Assembly (NCBI GenBank): GCA_030614485.1
Contig: JAUWTY010000078.1
Span: 1-6,012, forward strand
Direction of reading: 5' to 3'
DNA length: 6,012 nucleotides
Source of the DNA: Methanosarcinales archaeon
GTDB lineage: Archaea > Halobacteriota > Methanosarcinia > Methanosarcinales > Methanocomedenaceae
This document shows, in pieces, positions 1 to 5,936 of this stretch. A model generated the notes under the pieces. The model had not been told where the DNA came from and did no database searches. It was given only the letters and a program-made list of their open reading frames with translations. The position numbers and the translations under genes are program-made. Every line of letters starts with the position of its first letter. Position 1 is the stretch's first letter.

Positions 1-30
1 ATAATCAATGTTTACACTTATGTCATGTAT

Positions 31-816
31 TTACCCTGTCAGTTCCCGAAGCCGCTCATCAGTCAGTGGCTTTGGTTCACAGGCCGTATCCCGCTCCATG
101 ATGGCCCTGGCAAGTTTACGGTACACTCTGGCGATGTCACTATCAGGCTCCTTCTCGATTACAGAATACCCTGCCCTCTCACAGGTCTGGACTAAGTCCA
201 CCTTTGGGATGAAAGCCAGCAATTCACTGCCCAGTTCTTCAGCAAAAGCCCTGACAATATCCTCTTCATTCTCTGCATTGCGGCTATTGCATATGACTCC
301 GCTGAGTGGATTGCCCAATCTGGCAAATCCTTTGCAGATATTATTAGCTGCATACAGGGGCATGTATTCGCCAGATGTGAGGACATAGGTCTCGCTGACC
401 AGCCCCTTGCGAATGGGCGCCGCAAACCCGCCGCATACAATATCCCCGGGCACATCATAGATGATAAGGTCGCTGTCCTGCATTACCGTGGAAATCTTTT
501 GCAGCTTCTTGATAGCCACAATAATACCCCTACCAGCACAGCCTATACCCGGCTCAGGTCCGCCTACTTCCACGCACCTCACTCCTTTGTATCCTTCAAA
601 GACCACCTCATCCTCAGTGATTTCCATACCCTGCTGCATCAGGTCCATGACCGTAGGTATGCGGTGACCACCCAGCAGGGTGATGGACGAATCACTCTTT
701 GGGTCGCAGCCGATAATGGTGACCCGGTACCCTTCATCAGCACAGGCGGCAGCCACATTGGACGCAGTACTGCTCTTACCGATACCGCCCTTTCCGTAGA
801 TGGCTATCTGTTTCAC
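31..816 (-). CDS. cfbC: CfbC, NifH-like Fe-S reductase component of Ni-sirohydrochlorin a,c-diamide reductive cyclase
   Basis: This is a 261-aa NifH/BchL/CfbC-family ATPase. Its N-terminal P-loop GKGGIGKS lies at residues 8-15 and a switch-type DVPGD lies at 121-125. The two cysteines that bridge a [4Fe-4S] cluster between NifH-type subunits are visible as C93 (GCAGRG) and C128 (VCGGFA). In the known F430 pathway the CfbC homodimer passes electrons, one ATP-driven step at a time, to CfbD. CfbD then reduces and cyclises Ni-sirohydrochlorin a,c-diamide to seco-F430 acid in the cytoplasm. The start is GTG at 814-816, which overlaps the TGA stop of cfbD (GTGA) and has a strong GGAGGAG ribosome binding site five bases upstream. 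NifH of nitrogenase and BchL are the alternatives; the operon with cfbA, cfbE and cfbD decides for CfbC. The length is normal and nothing looks broken. Confidence 0.93.
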   Translation of the reverse strand: MKQIAIYGKGGIGKSSTASNVAAACADEGYRVTIIGCDPKSDSSITLLGGHRIPTVMDLMQQGMEITEDEVVFEGYKGVRCVEVGGPEPGIGCAGRGIIVAIKKLQKISTVMQDSDLIIYDVPGDIVCGGFAAPIRKGLVSETYVLTSGEYMPLYAANNICKGFARLGNPLSGVICNSRNAENEEDIVRAFAEELGSELLAFIPKVDLVQTCERAGYSVIEKEPDSDIARVYRKLARAIMERDTACEPKPLTDERLRELTG

Positions 817-1943
817 TCTTTCTCCTCCTGTACCAGCTGGCGCAGTGTGGCACCGAACTCGGATTCTATAATATTGCTGACACCCAGGGTCTTGGGATGC
901 AGGTCTATTTCAACCACCACAAATTCATGCCCCATTTCCTTGAGCGGCAGCACCTGTCTGGGCCCGTTGGTCACTGAGATGACCTCCATACCCTGCATGT
1001 TGTCCATGGGAATGGCATGGGGCACGCCCGTAATAACTGCAAAATCGAAATCAGGGTATTTCTCTGCAAGCAGCCGGTTCACAGTCTCACCGGCTATAGG
1101 GTACTCATCCAGCCCGCCAATAATCTCGTGTACTTCAATACCCATTTCCTTAAGGTCGCGGTTGATGTTGCGGGCATGGTCCCTGACCCTGTCAAGTCCT
1201 ACGCTCTCATCCAGGTTTGCCATATTGATTATTTCTGATGTTGAACCCAGTTCCCGAGCCGCCTGGTTCACCGCTACATTGATATCAGCGAACATGTACC
1301 CGGTCTCCTTTTTGGCATTCATGATGTTTATGCACCGCTTGCCTTCCTTAAGCAGCTGGATAATACGCTTTGCAACCGTATACTTGGTATCCCCCCGGCT
1401 GGGTTCCAGGTATGCCTTACTGGCCGCGCCGTGCCGTTTCTCTACCTCAGTTGCCTCTTTTAACAGCACTTTCTGGCGCTGGAATTCCTCCTCACTGAGT
1501 ATGCCGACGGCCAAAGCTGATTCCAGTGTAATGATAACGCCCTTGGTATTGTTGGGGTAGCCTGCATGTACTTCCACTTCGAGTACAGGCATGTCAGGAT
1601 TTACTTCGAGCACTGCTTCATGCAGTTCTTCGCCAATTATCATGCTGGCACAGGTTCCCACAATACCGATCCGTTTCGGGTTGAACATCTCAATGACCCG
1701 TCTCAGCAGGTCAACCAGTTGTTGATGTCCTCCGAACACGAACCCGGATTCATCCAGTGCAGTGGTCACCACCCGCAGGCCGTCCTCTTCCAGGAGCCGG
1801 GCATGTTTGAAACTGCAACCGGGCGGGCCGTGGAGTATGACCACGTCCACGTCAAGGTCGCGCAAAGTGTACAGGGCTGCCACGATGGAACTGGGTCTGG
1901 GATGCAGAATTATGGGTTCTTTGGTTAAGGGTACAGGGCTCAT
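813..1943 (-). CDS. cfbD: CfbD, NifD-like catalytic component of Ni-sirohydrochlorin a,c-diamide reductive cyclase
   Basis: This 376-aa protein is shorter than nitrogenase NifD (about 480 aa), as expected for the single-subunit CfbD type. Oxidoreductase-nitrogenase component 1 features visible are HGPPGCSF near residues 39-45 (C43) and the GTCASM segment at 96-101 (C98), the cysteines most likely to hold the Fe-S cluster. C204 lies in the middle of the chain. CfbD binds Ni-sirohydrochlorin a,c-diamide. With electrons from CfbC it performs the multi-electron ring reduction and gamma-lactam formation that yield 15,17(3)-seco-F430-17(3)-acid. ATG at 1941-1943 is preceded by AAAGGAGG with a 7-nt spacer. 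The gene follows cfbE after 14 nt and ends in a 4-nt overlap with cfbC. A nitrogenase role is unlikely: no NifK, NifE or NifN partner is seen and the chain is short. Confidence 0.92.
   Translation of the reverse strand: MSPVPLTKEPIILHPRPSSIVAALYTLRDLDVDVVILHGPPGCSFKHARLLEEDGLRVVTTALDESGFVFGGHQQLVDLLRRVIEMFNPKRIGIVGTCASMIIGEELHEAVLEVNPDMPVLEVEVHAGYPNNTKGVIITLESALAVGILSEEEFQRQKVLLKEATEVEKRHGAASKAYLEPSRGDTKYTVAKRIIQLLKEGKRCINIMNAKKETGYMFADINVAVNQAARELGSTSEIINMANLDESVGLDRVRDHARNINRDLKEMGIEVHEIIGGLDEYPIAGETVNRLLAEKYPDFDFAVITGVPHAIPMDNMQGMEVISVTNGPRQVLPLKEMGHEFVVVEIDLHPKTLGVSNIIESEFGATLRQLVQEEKE
822..828 (-). promoter_or_regulatory. Shine-Dalgarno of cfbC
   Basis: GGAGGAG on the minus strand sits inside the last codons of cfbD, five bases before the GTG at 814-816. 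It supports the GTG start and coupled translation of the two partner subunits. Confidence 0.8.
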
Positions 1944-1950
1944 TATTATT

Positions 1951-1958
1951 TCCTCCTT
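1951..1958 (-). promoter_or_regulatory. Shine-Dalgarno of cfbD
   Basis: AAAGGAGG on the minus strand touches the TAA stop codon of cfbE (TAAAGGAGGA) and lies seven bases before the cfbD ATG. It is the strongest ribosome binding site in the operon. Confidence 0.8.
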
Positions 1959-3310
1959 TATCTAAAGCACTTCACACATGAAATTATAATATCATCTTCG
2001 CTTGTTATTGATTCAGCCATCTCGATGGCACTGTTAAGGCTATCGGCAGTCTGGATGTTCTCTCCTTGAATAGACTGCATCCGCTCGCCAACCAGTATTA
2101 TATTGTCAAGTTCGTCTCCTCTTTCGTTAACAAAACCCGCGGCATCTTTGGGATCAAGTCCTTCGCAGACCTGCTTAGCCTCCTCGCCGAGGATAAGCAC
2201 TTTGTGGCCATGGCTGGAAGCCAGGCCATTTGAATAATCCAGAGCCTGCCGAACTGACCTGATATTCATACCTGAATTGGAGTTATCCACCAACCTGCGG
2301 CCCGCCCACTCAACTACCCGCATCCTGCCGTGCACTCCCGCAAAATCCATCAGCGTGGATTCTATCTTTGCGTCCTCCACTTGTAGGATTCTGGCGGCTG
2401 CGACTGCACATACGATGGCAGTGGAATAGGATTCGGCATCATAACCGGCATTGGGAGTGAACCTGACGGTTCCGCCGCTGTTTAAATGAACTGTCCAGAT
2501 GCCTCTGTGGGAGCGCTCCAGGTACACATCTGCATCCGTAGTATCACTGAAGGTAATGATATCCACATTTTCCGGGGGGTTCAAGGGGCCTGCTGAGGCA
2601 TTCACAAGCAGGGTGCTGCCCGGTCTTGCCCGCTCTACCATCTGCAATTTGGCAGTAGTGGACGTGCTGGTGCCATTTGCTATGGTGTACTCATTATCCA
2701 GACTGGTGATGATACCCACATCTGCCCTCCCCGTACCTCCGAGTGACACCTCGAAGATGTACAGGTCGGCTTCAATACCGGTGCTGTGTTCCAGTGCTTC
2801 AAGGATACTGCTCGGGGTTATGCTCAGACCGTGATGCAATTTTGTTGGCACGCCTTTTACCCAGTGTTCCACTCCCCGGCTGGTGTGGGAGACCACTGAC
2901 AGGCTGCGTGATGTCATATCTGCTAATAGTGTTGCAGTACTGGTCTTGGCACTGGTTCCTGTTATCTCAACGATGCGGGCATTGCTCTTAAAACCTGATA
3001 GCAGTTCACCCACTGCCTGGTGATGGGTAATAACAGTATGCTCACCGGCACCGGGAATGTGGGACGGGTCAAGGTGCACCGGCGCCACTATCAGGTCAGT
3101 ATTACACTTTGTATTAATTTCAGAATTATTATCTGGTTCTCTGGCAATATTTATGCCAGAATGTTCGAGCCCGGCCAGTACATCGTCATCAGTGGTGCCG
3201 TATACATCAACGGCTGTAACACTGCGCGCATATTTTGCGATGTGCTGCGCCAGGGGAATGCCGCCGTGGGTCAAATCCAGCACGGTGACATCTTTGTCAT
3301 CGAACAGCAT
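1958..3310 (-). CDS. cfbE: CfbE, Mur-ligase-like coenzyme F430 synthetase
   Basis: This 450-aa protein resembles the MurC-F/folylpolyglutamate ligase family. The ATP loop is [11 protein letters not shown] at residues 115-125 (K122), where ordinary Mur ligases read [15 protein letters not shown] (186-194) takes the place of the Mg-binding glutamate loop (E187). [11 protein letters not shown] (325-335) and DNSNSGMN (342-349) correspond to the conserved Mur C-terminal-domain motifs. The N-terminal 110 residues form a Rossmann-like substrate-binding region. In F430 synthesis CfbE activates the remaining propionate of seco-F430 acid with ATP and closes the six-membered carbocyclic ring, giving F430. 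ATG at 3308-3310 is only four bases after the cfbA stop and lacks a good Shine-Dalgarno, so translation is probably coupled to cfbA. A peptidoglycan or pseudomurein ligase is the alternative; the operon argues against it. Confidence 0.9.
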   Translation of the reverse strand: MLFDDKDVTVLDLTHGGIPLAQHIAKYARSVTAVDVYGTTDDDVLAGLEHSGINIAREPDNNSEINTKCNTDLIVAPVHLDPSHIPGAGEHTVITHHQAVGELLSGFKSNARIVEITGTSAKTSTATLLADMTSRSLSVVSHTSRGVEHWVKGVPTKLHHGLSITPSSILEALEHSTGIEADLYIFEVSLGGTGRADVGIITSLDNEYTIANGTSTSTTAKLQMVERARPGSTLLVNASAGPLNPPENVDIITFSDTTDADVYLERSHRGIWTVHLNSGGTVRFTPNAGYDAESYSTAIVCAVAAARILQVEDAKIESTLMDFAGVHGRMRVVEWAGRRLVDNSNSGMNIRSVRQALDYSNGLASSHGHKVLILGEEAKQVCEGLDPKDAAGFVNERGDELDNIILVGERMQSIQGENIQTADSLNSAIEMAESITSEDDIIISCVKCFR

Positions 3311-3314
3311 GGAT

Positions 3315-3713
3315 TTATTCTAGTGCTTCCAGTGCTCTCTTGTATGCTAATTCTGCTATCAGCGGGTCGGCACCCAAGGGCTCGGCATATACCAGGGTAA
3401 CATCATTACCATTGAGCTGGATAGTGGTCTTGCGGTCTTCCCGGCTGATACCCAGTATCTTGGGGATGTCTTCTGTGGTATGCACACCATGCGCCAGGAA
3501 TATGGGTATGGCCACGATGGTGGATACTCCGGTACCCTCGAAGGCTTTCAGTCCCTCGTCCATAGTGGGGCCGTTCATGTTCATAAACCCGGTCCTGACA
3601 ACCGTATTTTCATATTTCTCAGCTATAAGGTTGGCAACTCCTGTTACCACTTCTTTGTTGTGTTGGAGCCTGCTTCCATGCCCCAGTGCCAGTATTCCGA
3701 TTTTTTCTGTCAT
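3315..3713 (-). CDS. cfbA: CfbA, sirohydrochlorin nickelochelatase (CbiX-small type)
   Basis: At 132 aa this is the single-domain CbiX(S)-type chelatase that assembles as a homodimer. The metal-site histidines are visible: H12 in LGHGSR at the N-terminus, and H75 and H78 in LAHGVHTTEDIP. In methanogens this protein inserts Ni2+ into sirohydrochlorin as the first committed step of F430 synthesis; it can also insert Co2+, so a part in cobamide synthesis is possible. It is the first gene of the minus-strand operon cfbA-cfbE-cfbD-cfbC. ATG at 3711-3713 is preceded by GAGGA at a 5-nt spacing, and the next gene starts four bases after its TAA. The methionine-rich stretch FMNMNGPTM (residues 43-51) is probably near the active site, an inference only. 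Family assignment is firm; Ni rather than Co as the main substrate is inferred from the operon. Confidence 0.92.
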   Translation of the reverse strand: MTEKIGILALGHGSRLQHNKEVVTGVANLIAEKYENTVVRTGFMNMNGPTMDEGLKAFEGTGVSTIVAIPIFLAHGVHTTEDIPKILGISREDRKTTIQLNGNDVTLVYAEPLGADPLIAELAYKRALEALE

Positions 3714-3718
3714 GTAAT

Positions 3719-3723
3719 TCCTC
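3719..3723 (-). promoter_or_regulatory. Shine-Dalgarno of cfbA
   Basis: GAGGA on the minus strand lies five bases before the cfbA ATG and supports that start. Confidence 0.65.
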
Positions 3724-3755
3724 GTAAACAGGTTGATTTTTATGTTCGTAATACG

Positions 3756-3769
3756 ATTTAAATTAAAAG
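3756..3769 (-). promoter_or_regulatory. Likely TATA box of the cfb operon promoter
   Basis: On the minus strand this stretch reads CTTTTAATTTAAAT-like sequence, close to an archaeal TATA box. It lies 43-56 nt before the cfbA ATG, which would put the transcription start near 3730 and leave a short leader of roughly 20 nt. It lies on the left arm of the dyad at 3756-3806. Inferred from composition and spacing only. Confidence 0.45.
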
Positions 3770-3806
3770 TATTACTAGAGATTCTCTATTGTAATTTTAA
3801 TCAAAT
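3756..3806. repeat. Imperfect dyad in the divergent cfbA / Cas4-like promoter region
   Basis: The core is a perfect TAGAGA-T-TCTCTA palindrome (3776-3788). Outwards, TTAC (3772-3775) matches GTAA (3791-3794), ATTAAAA (3762-3768) matches TTTTAAT (3795-3801) and ATTT (3756-3759) matches AAAT (3803-3806). Small asymmetric insertions separate the blocks: GTA on the left, TT on the right, and AA against C further out. It lies between the two divergent genes and overlaps the TATA-like boxes on both sides, which suggests an operator for a dimeric regulator. Because the region is AT-rich, the outer blocks could be partly fortuitous; the 6-1-6 core is the firmest part. Confidence 0.5.
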
Positions 3807-3845
3807 ATAATGGTTTTGCATTAAAAAAGCCAATCTTAAAATATT
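3804..3845 (+). promoter_or_regulatory. Candidate promoter of the Cas4-like gene
   Basis: Two TATA-like stretches face right: AAATATAA (3804-3811) and TTAAAATATT (3836-3845). The second, with a start about 25 nt further on, would give a leader of roughly 30 nt before the ATG at 3897; the first a leader of about 65 nt. The sequence cannot decide between them. Confidence 0.35.
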
Positions 3846-3896
3846 ATTAGCTAATCGTTGACAATTCAGATTGAGTAGTTTTAAAGGGTAGGAAAT

Positions 3897-4685
3897 ATGG
3901 AAGATCATGTCAGGGTATCGGATATCAACAATTACCTCAAATGTCCACGTAAGGTCTATTATACTTACCAGGGACATGAACCCATCAGAACCGTCACCCC
4001 TTCCTATGTGGCCGCTCTAATCATAAAGGAAATGGCACAGGACTATGCAGACGTGGTCACTTCCGAAGATATGGGTTCATCTTTGCAGTCATTGCTGGAT
4101 ATATCCGCACAGCAGATAACTATAATATACCGCAATGAACTTTCTGACATTGATCCCGAAATAATATCCCAGGCAACATCAGAAGTACGCTCACATCTTG
4201 ATGAGGTCATGAACGGCATCCAGGCATCCATGGCGGCACTTGGGGTTGACAGGCTGCTGGATATTTTCACTTCACTAGATGTTGAATCAATACTGTATTC
4301 TGAAAAACTGAGCATCTCAGGTAGTCCTGACAGGCTGTTGATGCTGGATGGCTGTTTAACCCCATCTGTAATTCGCACCGGGAAGGCTCCTCTTAGCGGT
4401 GTATGGAAAAATGACCGGCTCAGGCTTACTGCTTTGTCCATTTTGCTTGAGGATAAACATGACAGCGCGGTTATGAAAGGTGTGGTGGAATATGCCAGGT
4501 ACGGTATTGTGCGCGAGGTGCCAATAAGACGTGCAGACAGGAGAAAAGTGCTGACACTTGCGGGCAGGGTCAGGAAAATAAGGGACGGCAGGCTGCCGGA
4601 CAGGCCAGATGACGCACCATGCGACTATTGCGGGCATGTTGAACACTGCCAGGTCACACAGACCCTTGCATCCCGGTTCTTTTAA
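3897..4685 (+). CDS. Cas4-like (DUF83 / PD-(D/E)XK-related) four-cysteine Fe-S protein
   Basis: This 262-aa protein has the layout of the Cas4/RecB-nuclease Fe-S family. Near the N-terminus is YLKCPRKVYY with the single cysteine C16. Near the C-terminus is a cluster with C242, C245 and C251 (APCDYCGHVEHC). Together these four would hold a [4Fe-4S] cluster. A GxxD motif is present as SGSPDR (D145). The expected ExK position reads V158-I-R160, and the QxxxY position, in DRLRLTALSILLE, reads R176 and L180, so the nuclease centre looks incomplete. Members of this family process DNA ends in CRISPR adaptation or repair, but many methanogen copies stand alone. No CRISPR array or other cas gene is here. 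The gene is divergent from cfbA and has only a weak purine-rich stretch (AAAGGGTAGG) before ATG. Family call fairly sure; function unknown. Confidence 0.75.
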   Translation: MEDHVRVSDINNYLKCPRKVYYTYQGHEPIRTVTPSYVAALIIKEMAQDYADVVTSEDMGSSLQSLLDISAQQITIIYRNELSDIDPEIISQATSEVRSHLDEVMNGIQASMAALGVDRLLDIFTSLDVESILYSEKLSISGSPDRLLMLDGCLTPSVIRTGKAPLSGVWKNDRLRLTALSILLEDKHDSAVMKGVVEYARYGIVREVPIRRADRRKVLTLAGRVRKIRDGRLPDRPDDAPCDYCGHVEHCQVTQTLASRFF

Positions 4686-4736
4686 GGTAAGAGGGTAATA
4701 TTAAAGTACGTTTAAGTCCAGTTAGTGACCGTAAGG

Positions 4737-4744
4737 TATTTAAG
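4737..4744 (+). promoter_or_regulatory. Likely TATA box of the A-type Fe-S carrier gene
   Basis: TATTTAAG lies about 62 nt before the ATG at 4806. A start 25-28 nt downstream falls inside the palindrome at 4761-4782. ATAAATA at 4754-4760 is an alternative box. The best match to the archaeal consensus, TTTAAATA at 4789-4796, is too close to the ATG to serve this start codon. Confidence 0.4.
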
Positions 4745-4760
4745 TAAAAAATGATAAATA

Positions 4761-4782
4761 TTGTTCGTACTGTATCGAACAA
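4761..4782. promoter_or_regulatory. Operator-like palindrome before the A-type Fe-S carrier gene
   Basis: TTGTTCG-N8-CGAACAA has two perfect 7-bp arms and an 8-bp spacer. It ends 23 nt before the ATG and overlaps the predicted transcription start, so a bound dimeric regulator there would be expected to repress. No T-tract follows, so it is not a terminator of the upstream gene. Confidence 0.55.
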
Positions 4783-4797
4783 ATCCAATTTAAATAT

Positions 4798-4802
4798 GTG
4801 AT
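4798..4802 (+). promoter_or_regulatory. Shine-Dalgarno of the A-type Fe-S carrier gene
   Basis: GTGAT, the distal part of the archaeal GGAGGTGATC consensus, lies three bases before the ATG at 4806 and supports that start. Confidence 0.5.
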
Positions 4803-4805
4803 ACT

Positions 4806-5120
4806 ATGATCGAAGTAACAGAATTAGCAGCAGGAGAACTGAAAAATCTCCTTGAACAGGAAAATAAACAGGACCATGCACTGCGTATTTTTATAGCAGG
4901 TATGGGATGCAGCGGTCTCAGTTACGGAATGACCCTGGATGACACAAAGAAAGATGATGACCTGGAAACGACCAGCAATGGTGTCAGGTTATTTATGACA
5001 TCAGAGATTCAGGAATCACTGGATGGCGCAGAGATTGATTATATTGACAACGAACAGGGCAAAGGTTTTGTAATCAACGATCCCAATGCACCCAAGTGCG
5101 GTTCATGCTGTTCCTGTTAA
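4806..5120 (+). CDS. A-type iron-sulfur carrier, IscA/ErpA/HesB-like
   Basis: At 104 aa this is a complete HesB/IscA-fold protein. The first conserved cysteine is C35 in GMGCSGLSY. The protein ends in a cysteine-rich tail, CGSCCSC, with C98, C101, C102 and C104. Canonical family members carry one cysteine here plus a C-terminal CGC, so the tail is a variant with extra cysteines. NDPNAPKC before the tail is the usual lead-in. A-type proteins bind an Fe-S cluster or iron as homodimers and hand it to target enzymes in the cytoplasm. The gene has its own predicted promoter with a palindrome and is closed by a strong terminator, so it is probably a single-gene unit. Targets might include the Fe-S enzymes encoded nearby, which is inference only. 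No IscS or IscU is present in the window. Confidence 0.88.
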   Translation: MIEVTELAAGELKNLLEQENKQDHALRIFIAGMGCSGLSYGMTLDDTKKDDDLETTSNGVRLFMTSEIQESLDGAEIDYIDNEQGKGFVINDPNAPKCGSCCSC

Positions 5121-5131
5121 GTATATTTATT

Positions 5132-5164
5132 TTGCAGCCTTTCGGGCTGCAATCATCTTTTTTT
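5132..5164 (+). terminator. Hairpin and T-tract terminator after the A-type Fe-S carrier gene
   Basis: TTGCAGCC (5132-5139) and GGCTGCAA (5145-5152) form a perfect 8-bp stem around a 5-nt TTTCG loop. A run of seven T follows at 5158-5164. It starts 12 nt after the TAA stop codon. Archaea often terminate on the T-run alone, and the hairpin may also protect the 3' end. Confidence 0.75.
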
Positions 5165-5252
5165 CAAATCATCATTTGTACCAGTTTGATTTTGATGGTG
5201 CCGTGAACATAGTACAGGGTGACACAATACCAAAATACTCCCATTTGGCCTA

Positions 5253-5264
5253 TAGGTTAACCTA
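5253..5264. repeat. 12-bp perfect palindrome
   Basis: TAGGTTAACCTA is fully self-complementary. It lies in the gene-free stretch between the terminator and the DUF1670-like pseudogene, 14-25 nt before the start of the stem-loop at 5267-5293 in places. It may be an old operator; no other evidence. Confidence 0.4.
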
Positions 5265-5266
5265 CC

Positions 5267-5293
5267 TTGTCACCAAAACAGCATTGGTGATAA
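5267..5293. repeat. Stem-loop just before the DUF1670-like pseudogene
   Basis: TTGTCACCAA (5267-5276) pairs with TTGGTGATAA (5284-5293) over ten positions, nine Watson-Crick and one G-U, around a 7-nt loop. It ends two bases before an ATG at 5296. A further GGTGACA copy at 5218-5224 is inverted relative to the left arm. It could be an operator or RNA hairpin of the once-active gene, or the edge of an inserted element. Confidence 0.45.
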
Positions 5294-5738
5294 CAATGTC
5301 CTCCGAAATCCCGAAAGAATATCTACCAACTTTTAATCGGTGAATCCAAACACAGATTTATAATGAGATCCGGCGAGACCATTCATTCTCCGTATAATCT
5401 GTCGAACACTGTCAGAACTCTTTAACTCTTATTTTGACCTATATTTTAGCAGCCAACGAAAAGAAGGTCAGATAATCTTCCACGCTGTTTCCATAGATAT
5501 TCCTCCTGGTGTACCAGTCGAAGAAATGCATCTGGTTTCAGTTAGGCTAACCCTTTACGAAGCCGACGACTGTAAAGTCATTAACCAGCAGGAGCTGTTA
5601 GATAAGCGAATCATCCGCTTGAGTAACGAAGCATATGTACAGGGTACTCTACTGACGCAGGCAGACATGGCCATCCTTCTCGCTGAGAGCACAAAAACCA
5701 TTATGCTACATGGAAAGGCTCAGTACATCTTTGACTAA
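5294..5738 (+). pseudogene. Frameshifted, truncated DUF1670-like gene
   Basis: Two overlapping reading frames seem to encode parts of one protein. The first, open from 5294 to the TAA at 5423-5425, contains KNIYQLLIGESKHRFI. The second, open from 5367 to the TAA at 5736-5738, contains GQIIFHAVSIDIPPGVPVEE, then a VRLTLYE segment, then RLSNEAYVQGTLLTQADMAI with a helix-turn-helix look. This order resembles the DUF1670 family of archaeal proteins of unknown function as I remember it. Joining the frames requires a shift near 5400-5420. The first frame has no ATG near its beginning; the ATG at 5296 is in a third frame. The protein stops soon after LLAESTKTI, where relatives continue for many residues, so the C-terminus is lost too. 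An intact short protein starting at the ATG at 5526 is possible but unlikely. The family name is from memory; the frame break is seen directly. Confidence 0.55.
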
Positions 5739-5936
5739 AAAGGCTAATAATATACACTGCCTGAGATGCAATCCATTTTCCGGCCTCTATAAACCACACC
5801 TCTCACAGCACCAGCCATTACACTCATGCAGCGGCCCGGTGGTGCGGACGGCCAGATTCAAGAAACTAAACACCTCTGTGCACTCGGTCTCCTCTGTGGT
5901 TGAATCACGCTGGGTTTAGCAGTTCACAATTCTGAC
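5739..5936. other. Gene-free stretch between the pseudogene and moeA
   Basis: No convincing gene is seen here. A GC-rich patch lies at about 5830-5853, inside otherwise mixed sequence. The 9-nt-period repeat at 5873-5899 is the only regular structure found. The 69-aa reading frame crossing it has low-complexity, repeat-derived composition (SVHSVSSVV) and no ribosome binding site. No tRNA fold could be made on either strand. Confidence 0.4.
5873..5899 (-). repeat. Three degenerate 9-nt units of CCACAGAGG type
   Basis: On the minus strand the units read CCACAGAGG, AGACCGAGT and GCACAGAGG back to back. The first and third differ at one position; the middle one is diverged. Similar ACAGAGG-type phrases with this period recur between genes in many environmental archaeal and bacterial genomes, as far as I recall, so this may be one copy of a dispersed repeat. 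Confidence 0.45.

Noticed and set aside
499..1560. 353-codon open frame on the plus strand
   Set aside because: It lies wholly opposite cfbC and cfbD, whose motifs are clear. Its product is rich in Ser, Thr, Leu and Arg as expected of an antisense shadow, and it has no domain I recognise.
31..1943. NifH-NifD nitrogenase or BchL/BchN-type protochlorophyllide reductase
   Set aside because: CfbD is too short for NifD, no NifK/E/N-like or BchB-like partner follows, and the genes sit in one operon with a CbiX-type chelatase and a Mur-ligase-like protein, the F430 pattern.
4043..4441. 132-codon minus-strand frame
   Set aside because: It is opposite the Cas4-like gene, is very serine-rich and shows no family motif; an antisense shadow.
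3897..4685. A CRISPR-Cas locus around the Cas4-like gene
   Set aside because: There are no spaced repeats and no cas1, cas2 or effector genes in the window, and the active-site motifs look degenerate.
4789..4796. Perfect TTTAAATA box as promoter of the A-type carrier gene
   Set aside because: It ends only nine bases before the ATG, so transcription from it would begin inside the gene and miss the conserved N-terminus.
5086..5343. 85-codon plus-strand frame
   Set aside because: It begins inside the Fe-S carrier gene, runs through the terminator and resembles no known protein.
5829..5915. tRNA-like stretch (GCGG start, GGTTGAATC resembling a T-loop)
   Set aside because: The T-stem and acceptor stem do not pair on either strand and the loop lacks the conserved C of TTCRANY.
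5710..5919. 69-codon plus-strand frame
   Set aside because: It has no ribosome binding site, and its end is simply the translation of the 9-nt repeat (SVHSVSSVV).
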